The translations under genes and the position numbers were made by a program. From Clostridiales bacterium (GTDB lineage: Bacteria > Bacillota > Desulfotomaculia > Desulfotomaculales > VENG01): DNA of 58,917 nt. Shown one piece after another: positions 53,813 through 58,917 of this stretch (position 1 is its first letter; the number at the start of each line of letters is the position of its first letter). The notes beneath the pieces are model-generated. The model saw nothing but the letters and a program-made list of their open reading frames with translations. It had not been told where the DNA came from and did no database searches. The stretch is from positions 1 to 58,917 of the forward strand of contig JAIPEW010000018.1 in NCBI GenBank assembly GCA_021736985.1, written 5' to 3'.

Positions 53813-54623
53813 TCCCGACTCTTTTAAAATCATTCATGCTGGAGCCTTAAGAAAACCAGTGAAAGAGTGTATTCACCTGATGATGAAAAGATACCCGGAA
53901 CTACAAGTAGAATTGGAATACGCAGGCTCCAGGGCATGTGCCCGGGCTGTGGCCGGGGGAAAAGTAGTGGATATCATAGCCCTGGCTGATTATAAAGTAT
54001 TTAACGAAATCTTAATTCCCCGTTTTGTGGATACTTCCTTTGTGTTTGCTACAGATCAAGTGGTTTTAGCCTTTGATGAGTTTTCCGTGAACAGTGATAA
54101 AATCAACAGGCATAACTGGATGGATGTGCTGCTGGATAGTAACTGGCTGAAATACGGCCGTTCCGATCAGCACCAGGACCCCTGCGGTTACCGTACACTG
54201 ATACTATGGAAGCTGGCAGAAAAGTATTATAACCGGCCAGGTTTATATGATGCTTTGGAAGAAAAGTGCACTGACATTTTTCCTAAATCAATAGATTTAG
54301 CCGGGGCCTTGATGCAGGGGAAAGTAGATTACGGCTTCGAATATCTTTCCGTTGCCAGGCAAATGGGATTAAATTATATTCAGTTCCCACGGGAAATTAA
54401 CCTCAGCGATCCCCGCTTAGCAGAATATTATGCCGGGGCCCAGATTAAAATTGAAGGTTGCTATCCTGACATGGACACAGTAATAACAGGCGCGCCCATT
54501 GAATTTGCCGTGGCAATTCCCCGCAATTCCAACAGAAAAGAATTGGCCCGGGAGTTTATTGAATTATTGACGGGCCCCGAAGGCGAAGAAATACTTGAAC
54601 AAAACGGTTTAATTCCATGCTAG
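53802..54623 (+). CDS. WtpA-like molybdate/tungstate-binding protein lacking a signal peptide
   Basis: 273 residues, one periplasmic-binding-protein fold. It matches WtpA: KIIHAGALRKPV, ELEYAGSRACARAVAGGKVVDIIALADY, FATDQVVLAFDEFS, QHQDPCGYRTLILWKLAEKYY. WtpA proteins are normally exported lipoproteins, but this one begins MKHNPDSFKIIHAG, with no signal peptide, and its start overlaps padR by 11 bp. It may act as a cytoplasmic oxyanion sensor with the PadR regulator. A missed upstream leader is unlikely because padR occupies that DNA. No permease of the ModB/WtpB type is nearby. Confidence 0.8.
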   Translation: MKHNPDSFKIIHAGALRKPVKECIHLMMKRYPELQVELEYAGSRACARAVAGGKVVDIIALADYKVFNEILIPRFVDTSFVFATDQVVLAFDEFSVNSDKINRHNWMDVLLDSNWLKYGRSDQHQDPCGYRTLILWKLAEKYYNRPGLYDALEEKCTDIFPKSIDLAGALMQGKVDYGFEYLSVARQMGLNYIQFPREINLSDPRLAEYYAGAQIKIEGCYPDMDTVITGAPIEFAVAIPRNSNRKELAREFIELLTGPEGEEILEQNGLIPC

Positions 54624-54631
54624 TGATTGTT

Positions 54632-54684
54632 CCTGAAAATAAGTAAAAAAACGTGCCGGGTACATTTTTTTACTTATTTTCAGG
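54632..54684. repeat. A/T-arm palindrome, copy f
   Basis: Core as in other copies (AATAAGTAAAAAAAC-GTGCCGGGTAC-ATTTTTTTACTTATT). The arms extend outward as CCTGAA/TTCAGG, different from the extension in copy a. It lies between the binding protein and the transporter. Confidence 0.85.
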
Positions 54685-54700
54685 AAATGAGAGGATTTAA

Positions 54701-55927
54701 ATGACAGAAAAAGCAAGAGCAAAGTTTGAAAAAGTTCCTTTGCATGAAATTGGCTTTACTTTCTTGAGAATCGGCATAGTTTCTTTTAGCCTGGCTGCCC
54801 TTGGGGAGGCCAGGAACTGGCTGGTAAAAGAAAAAAATTGGTTTACTGATGAAGAATATCTCCAGGGAGTTGGGTTTTCACAGGTTCTTCCCGGGGCCCC
54901 GGCAGTAAGCCTGATGATTTACCTGGGACACCGCCTGCGCGGTTTCTGGGGATCTGTTTTTTCCTGCGCAGGATATTTACTTCCCGCATTTGTATTTATG
55001 CTGCTAACTACATATCTGTACATGGAATACCAGGAGCTGGCAATTATATCTAACCTGTTCCGCGGGCTGGAAGCACTGGTGACCGGGCTAGTAATTAACA
55101 CAGTAATCAACCTGTGGCAGTCCGGGGTAAAAGTAAAGCAAAACTGGATACTGGGTATCAGCGGGTTTATACTAATATACTTCTTACAATTAAGCATATA
55201 CTGGATTCTCCTGGCAGGCATTGTAACCAGTACTTTCTTTATGCTGCTCAGCAAGCATTCCTCCTGGTGGGCCCGAAATATGGCCGAGGTTTCCAATAAT
55301 GACTTTCAGCAAGAAAATAATACCACACCTGTTAATTGGAAAAAAATCGGTATTACTGCCGGGCTTGTTGCTGCTGTTCTCGCAGGAAACATTATTCTAA
55401 TCAATATGTCAGATGTCTTTACCCGCCTGGGTACTACATTCATGGAACTGGGCGGGCTTGTCTTTGGAAGCGGCTATGCCATGCTCCCTTTTATACAGGA
55501 AGAAGCCATAGACACCTACCACTGGATAACTACCAACCAGTTTACCGCAGCCCTTGCCCTGAGCCTTATCACACCGGGCCCGCTCACTAAAATAGCTGCA
55601 TTTATCGGCTTCAAAGCAGCAGGCCTGGCCGGTGCTGTAGTTGCTACAATTAATATATATATTCCCACTTTTTGCATCATAAACCTGTTAGCAGATTTTT
55701 ACCGCCGTGCCGGTGAAATAATGAGCATGCGCATTATAGTGCGGGGTGTTTTAGCTGCGTTTATAGGAACATTGTGGGCAGTAGTAATAAGGTTAAGCAC
55801 GGATATCCTGGTAGACATACCTACCATGTTAATGGCCCTCGGAGCCGTGGCAGTCCAGCGCTTTACTAATATAGATACTCTCTGGGTAGTTTTAATAGGC
55901 GCAGCAGTATCCGTTCTGCTGTTCTAA
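54701..55927 (+). CDS. chromate-transporter (CHR) family protein, two-domain type
   Basis: 408 residues with two homologous halves, about twelve membrane spans. Half 1: GEARNWLVKEKNWFTDEEYLQ and FSQVLPGAPAVSL. Half 2: ELGGLVFGSGYAMLPFIQEE and ALSLITPGPLTKIAAFIGF. The paired G-x-G-Y/F and PGP motifs are typical. CHR proteins export chromate or related oxyanions. It follows a WtpA-like oxyanion-binding protein and a PadR regulator on the same strand, across palindrome copy f, so tungstate or molybdate is a reasonable alternative substrate. Confidence 0.88.
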   Translation: MTEKARAKFEKVPLHEIGFTFLRIGIVSFSLAALGEARNWLVKEKNWFTDEEYLQGVGFSQVLPGAPAVSLMIYLGHRLRGFWGSVFSCAGYLLPAFVFMLLTTYLYMEYQELAIISNLFRGLEALVTGLVINTVINLWQSGVKVKQNWILGISGFILIYFLQLSIYWILLAGIVTSTFFMLLSKHSSWWARNMAEVSNNDFQQENNTTPVNWKKIGITAGLVAAVLAGNIILINMSDVFTRLGTTFMELGGLVFGSGYAMLPFIQEEAIDTYHWITTNQFTAALALSLITPGPLTKIAAFIGFKAAGLAGAVVATINIYIPTFCIINLLADFYRRAGEIMSMRIIVRGVLAAFIGTLWAVVIRLSTDILVDIPTMLMALGAVAVQRFTNIDTLWVVLIGAAVSVLLF

Positions 55928-56018
55928 CAACCACGGGCAACCACGGGGACGGTTCTAACAACCACGGGCAACCACGGGGACGGTTCTAACAACCACGGGC
56001 AACCACGGGGACGGTTCT
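55926..56018 (+). repeat. three tandem 31-bp repeats of the GGGGACGGTT family
   Basis: Unit AACAACCACGGGCAACCACGGGGACGGTTCT, seen three times without change, at 55926-55956, 55957-55987 and 55988-56018. Confidence 0.9.
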
Positions 56019-56059
56019 TCTGGCAGGGAATTCCCCTGCCAGAAGAACCGTCCCCGTGG
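56003..56059. terminator. long perfect hairpin between the convergent transporter and SLH genes
   Basis: A 26-bp arm (CCACGGGGACGGTTC then TTCTGGCAGGG) is repeated inverted at 56034-56059 across a 5-nt loop. It is part of the GGGGACGGTT repeat family and lies between two convergent genes, so it can act as a bidirectional barrier. Confidence 0.75.
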
Positions 56060-56091
56060 CAATCCACCGGCATAAAAAGTGCTTCGCTAAA

Positions 56092-58671
56092 TTAGCGCAA
56101 TTTTATTATAAAAACCTTGTCATTCAGCATATACATCCTTACCGAGTCACCTTTATTTAAATCACCCAGGGAAACGCTTCCACTGGAATACTGTACATAC
56201 ACATTTTTGTACAGGTCATAGTCTGCCCAGCCATTGTACCCGTCTTTCAGGTATATCTCATCATCAGAGGGAGGATAAGCCAGGATCCCGGACATTTCTT
56301 CCATTACTTTAAAATCATATCCGCCTTCTGTATTCTCCATTACCTCCACCCGGTCGCCGGGTGAGATCCTGCTCAGGCTGTCGTAATCTTCTTCGTCTAT
56401 TATAATATTACAATCGCTGTTGAAATCCAGCACGGCATTCTCACCGCTATAGCAGTCAATAGCTATTGTTTCGCTGGACCTGTTCACTGAAGTCACTTCG
56501 CCCCGTTTTGGCTGTACCACTACTACTTTTTCCAGATCGTACCCCATGTATATAACCCGCACCATGTCCTCTTCTTCTACATCATCGAGATCAGGGTAAT
56601 CAATACCGGGCACTTCCAACTCCACGCTGCTGTTCATGCGCAGGCGTTCTCTATCCCCGTCTTCATCTTCTACATATAACCTGTCCAATTCCTCTTTTAC
56701 ATCGTCTACCTGCATAATAAATATAGTGCGCAGGTCTATATCCGTTACAATATCATCTTCAAGAGTTATTTCTGCATAATCTCCCCTGTTTATATCGTCA
56801 AGGTCATTGCGACTATCTTCACTGTCTACATCTACGTTATCATCCAGCAAATAACTTTCTGTACTGCCGTTATCATCTTTTAACACCAGCAGCAGGCTTT
56901 CTTCATCTATTTCCTCTACTTCTCCACTGGTAGAATTATCTGCTTCCAAATAGACAACTTCTTCTTCTACCAGGCGCACATTTACTTCCATGTCTTTTTC
57001 TATATCATGGAGCTTTGCTTCTTCACCGTCAATTAATATGCGGGCATCATCTTTTATATCATAGAGCTGTAGTTCATCATCACTGTTCTGAAGGGTCAAA
57101 ATGTCGTTGCCCGTGTCCACTGCCTTTACCTCGGCAGTAAAGTTATTTTCACTTTTATTCCCCTCTACTTCCAGCGTTGTAATTTTTCCACTGTCCACTT
57201 TAACCTTTGCCTGATCACCGGCAATCACATCACCGAGTGCCGGTTCACTTCGGTTACCTATAATAATGTTTGCACTACTTGCTACTTTAAATGCTTTGGG
57301 CCCTTCCCCGGTTTCTAACGTGATCACCCTGTCTTCCGGAGAATTACTTACTACCCTGCCGGTAAGCTCTAATTTAGAATAAACTTCTAAAACTTCTATT
57401 TCTTCAACTGCTTTATCTTTAATGCCCAAGCGCACTTTATCCCCCGGGTATATATCTTCCAGGTTCGGAAAGCGCTGGTTTTCAACCAGGACATTTACCT
57501 GATCTCCCAGCAAGTAAGAAAGCAGCTTACTATTTTCAGCCTGAATAGTTATCAAGTCTTCTTCAGGAAGCAATTCATAAACAACACCTTCATTTTCCCT
57601 GGTCATAGTTTTAGATTTTACTATTATATTAGAAATGATATTAGTACTGCTCAGGGTTACTTGTACTTCATCCCCCTGCTGCAGTGCGCTCAATCCCTGC
57701 ATGTCAGACCCGCTAACAGATATTGAAGCACTGTCAGGGAGATATAATGTGCGCAGGTTTCCACTGGAAGTTTCCACCACCAAGGTTCCCTGTTCTGCGT
57801 AGACTTTCTTTACTTTACCGTTTATTACAGAAGAAACCGGCTCAGACTCTAATTTTTCCAGGTACTGCACATTATCTTCTTTGATAATCATGGAAACCCT
57901 GTCCAGGCGCTGCAAGTCAGTTATAGAAATACGGCCGTTTTTATCATATGCTGGAACATCACTGTTTACAAGGTAATTCCCGTCACTGGTGCTTACTGAC
58001 ACCCGCATGGAACTGGCTTCCATAACAGTGCCGTCCACCTTGTTTCCAGGCTTATTTTCTACGTAATCAAGGGCCCGATCCAGTAAAACCGCCATTTCTT
58101 TCCTGGTTACGCCTTTTAAGGGACGGAAAGTATCATCGTTATACCCGCCTACCAGGTTGTTTTCCTGGGCTACCTTAACATAGCCGCTGGCCCATTCGGG
58201 AATCTTATAGCTATCAGCAAAATTGGGCTCTACACTTACCCGGCGGGCCTCTGCATCCATACTTGCCATGCGCACAAGCAGCCTGGTAACCCAGGCCCGG
58301 CTGGCATCCTTATCATGGACAAAATCTTCACTGGTTTTAATTAAGCCCGTTTGCAGGGCCCTGGCAACATCCTGCTCACCCCAGGGTACAGAAAAAGGCA
58401 CATCAACACTGGCAGAACCACTGTTCCCCGTACAGCGCACTGCCATAACAACAGCCTCCAGATGGCTCACGTTATCATCCGGCCTGAATGTCCCGTCGTC
58501 ATAACCACCGATAACTCCCACGGCACTCATCTTGTCGATATATTTTACTGCCCAGTGGTCATCTGGAACATCAGAAAAACCTGCAGACGCAAAGGCAGGT
58601 GAGCAAACCAGCAGTGTTAATACAAGTAAAATCAAAGGCAAAAATACACGTAACAAAGATCGCTCTTTCAT
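56092..58671 (-). CDS. large SLH-domain surface (S-layer) protein
   Basis: 859 residues. A signal peptide (1-~29) is followed by three SLH repeats (about 30-85, 88-145, 148-208: SDVPDDHWAVKYIDKM, GYDDGTFRPDDNVSHLEA, GGYNDDTFRPLKGVTRKEM), then a ~650-residue run of short beta-sheet modules rich in Asp and Glu. Repeated phrases such as GDxVxVxL/xGDxAxVxV recur every 60-80 residues. It should coat the cell as an S-layer or S-layer-associated protein, with the acidic modules perhaps binding calcium. GGGGGAGAG precedes the ATG. Confidence 0.88.
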   Translation of the reverse strand: MKERSLLRVFLPLILLVLTLLVCSPAFASAGFSDVPDDHWAVKYIDKMSAVGVIGGYDDGTFRPDDNVSHLEAVVMAVRCTGNSGSASVDVPFSVPWGEQDVARALQTGLIKTSEDFVHDKDASRAWVTRLLVRMASMDAEARRVSVEPNFADSYKIPEWASGYVKVAQENNLVGGYNDDTFRPLKGVTRKEMAVLLDRALDYVENKPGNKVDGTVMEASSMRVSVSTSDGNYLVNSDVPAYDKNGRISITDLQRLDRVSMIIKEDNVQYLEKLESEPVSSVINGKVKKVYAEQGTLVVETSSGNLRTLYLPDSASISVSGSDMQGLSALQQGDEVQVTLSSTNIISNIIVKSKTMTRENEGVVYELLPEEDLITIQAENSKLLSYLLGDQVNVLVENQRFPNLEDIYPGDKVRLGIKDKAVEEIEVLEVYSKLELTGRVVSNSPEDRVITLETGEGPKAFKVASSANIIIGNRSEPALGDVIAGDQAKVKVDSGKITTLEVEGNKSENNFTAEVKAVDTGNDILTLQNSDDELQLYDIKDDARILIDGEEAKLHDIEKDMEVNVRLVEEEVVYLEADNSTSGEVEEIDEESLLLVLKDDNGSTESYLLDDNVDVDSEDSRNDLDDINRGDYAEITLEDDIVTDIDLRTIFIMQVDDVKEELDRLYVEDEDGDRERLRMNSSVELEVPGIDYPDLDDVEEEDMVRVIYMGYDLEKVVVVQPKRGEVTSVNRSSETIAIDCYSGENAVLDFNSDCNIIIDEEDYDSLSRISPGDRVEVMENTEGGYDFKVMEEMSGILAYPPSDDEIYLKDGYNGWADYDLYKNVYVQYSSGSVSLGDLNKGDSVRMYMLNDKVFIIKLR

Positions 58672-58780
58672 AATCAGAAAGCACTCTCCCCCTGGTGAAT
58701 TATTCTAGTAGTTAAGTATTTCTATAATGTACTAACAAATCCTGCTAAAAGAATACAAAAAGGACCAAAACTTACCTACC

Positions 58781-58917
58781 ACGGGGACGGTTTCCACGGG
58801 GACGGTTTCCACGGGGACGGTTTCCACGGGGACGGTTTCCACGGGGACGGTTTCCACGGGGACGGTTTCCACGGGGACGGTTTCCACGGGGACGGTTTCC
58901 ACGGGGACGGTTTCCAC
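58781..58917 (+). repeat. tandem 15-bp repeat array of the GGGGACGGTT family, continues beyond window
   Basis: Unit ACGGGGACGGTTTCC, nine identical copies before the window ends. An open frame on the minus strand reads ETVPV repeats, but I treat it as non-coding. Confidence 0.9.

Noticed and set aside
58732-58917. Minus-strand open frame of ETVPV pentapeptide repeats
   Set aside because: It is a by-product of a 15-bp tandem array with no ribosome site; the same sequence family occurs elsewhere as non-coding repeats and hairpins.
58781-58917. Possible CRISPR array
   Set aside because: Units are 15 bp, directly adjacent and identical, with no spacers and no cas genes.

Overview
The window looks like a chromosomal stretch of an anaerobic, spore-forming, low-to-mid GC Firmicute of the Clostridia (Peptococcaceae or Syntrophomonadaceae style). 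The reasons are a CooT nickel protein typical of carbon monoxide dehydrogenase users, a YlmC/YmxH PRC-barrel sporulation protein, many SLH-domain surface proteins with CsaB, a split transketolase, and heavy investment in cobalt and corrinoids. The genus cannot be fixed from sequence alone. Most genes lie on the minus strand.

Layout. 1-6.5 kb: dispersed repeats, cooT, then a cell-division/wall block (ftsE, ftsX, coiled-coil M23 hydrolase, CtpA protease, MinJ-like PDZ membrane protein) in the order known from Bacillus. 6.6-16.7 kb: split transketolase, YitT, HtrA-like protease, a truncated flavoprotein, prfB with its programmed frameshift, secA, hpf, csp, comF. 16.7-26 kb: a GGDEF protein, metK, ymxH-like, phosphohexomutase, DUF421, an SLH protein, galU. 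26-30.5 kb: cobalt uptake locus, with cbiO divergent from a cobalamin riboswitch that precedes a lipoprotein, a CbiL/NikL-like protein, cbiM and cbiQ. 30.8-34.7 kb: tagO, fabZ, csaB, DUF2889-like. 34.8-45.65 kb: a second cobalamin-riboswitch operon (below). 45.7-52.1 kb: DUF5693, exported FAD oxidoreductase with an SLH-like tail, LCP transferase, WecG/TagA glycosyltransferase. 52.2-55.9 kb (plus strand): SMR exporter, membrane protein, HMA-like protein, PadR regulator, leaderless WtpA-like protein, chromate-type transporter. 56.1-58.7 kb: a large SLH protein, then a tandem 15-bp repeat running off the end.

Main discovery candidate. One cobalamin riboswitch and promoter (45.33-45.65 kb) lead into a same-strand run of genes: a large exported protein combining an alpha/alpha toroid (prenyltransferase/squalene-oxidase-like repeats) with a DUF4430 beta domain, a DUF4430 lipoprotein, EcfT, a fused double ECF ATPase, an SLH-anchored toroid protein, an ECF S component and the corrinoid adenosyltransferase CobO. 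Alpha/alpha toroid plus DUF4430-like beta domain is the architecture of animal intrinsic factor and transcobalamin. I infer a bacterial surface corrinoid-capture system feeding an ECF transporter and intracellular adenosylation. A paralogous lipoprotein with a His/Cys-rich tail occurs in both cobalamin-linked loci.

Three repeat families punctuate the intergenic space: a ~260-bp dispersed element (at least nine whole or partial copies), a ~41-bp palindrome with A/T-tract arms (six copies, several at the borders of the cobalamin operon genes), and a GGGGACGGTT family forming tandem arrays and hairpins.
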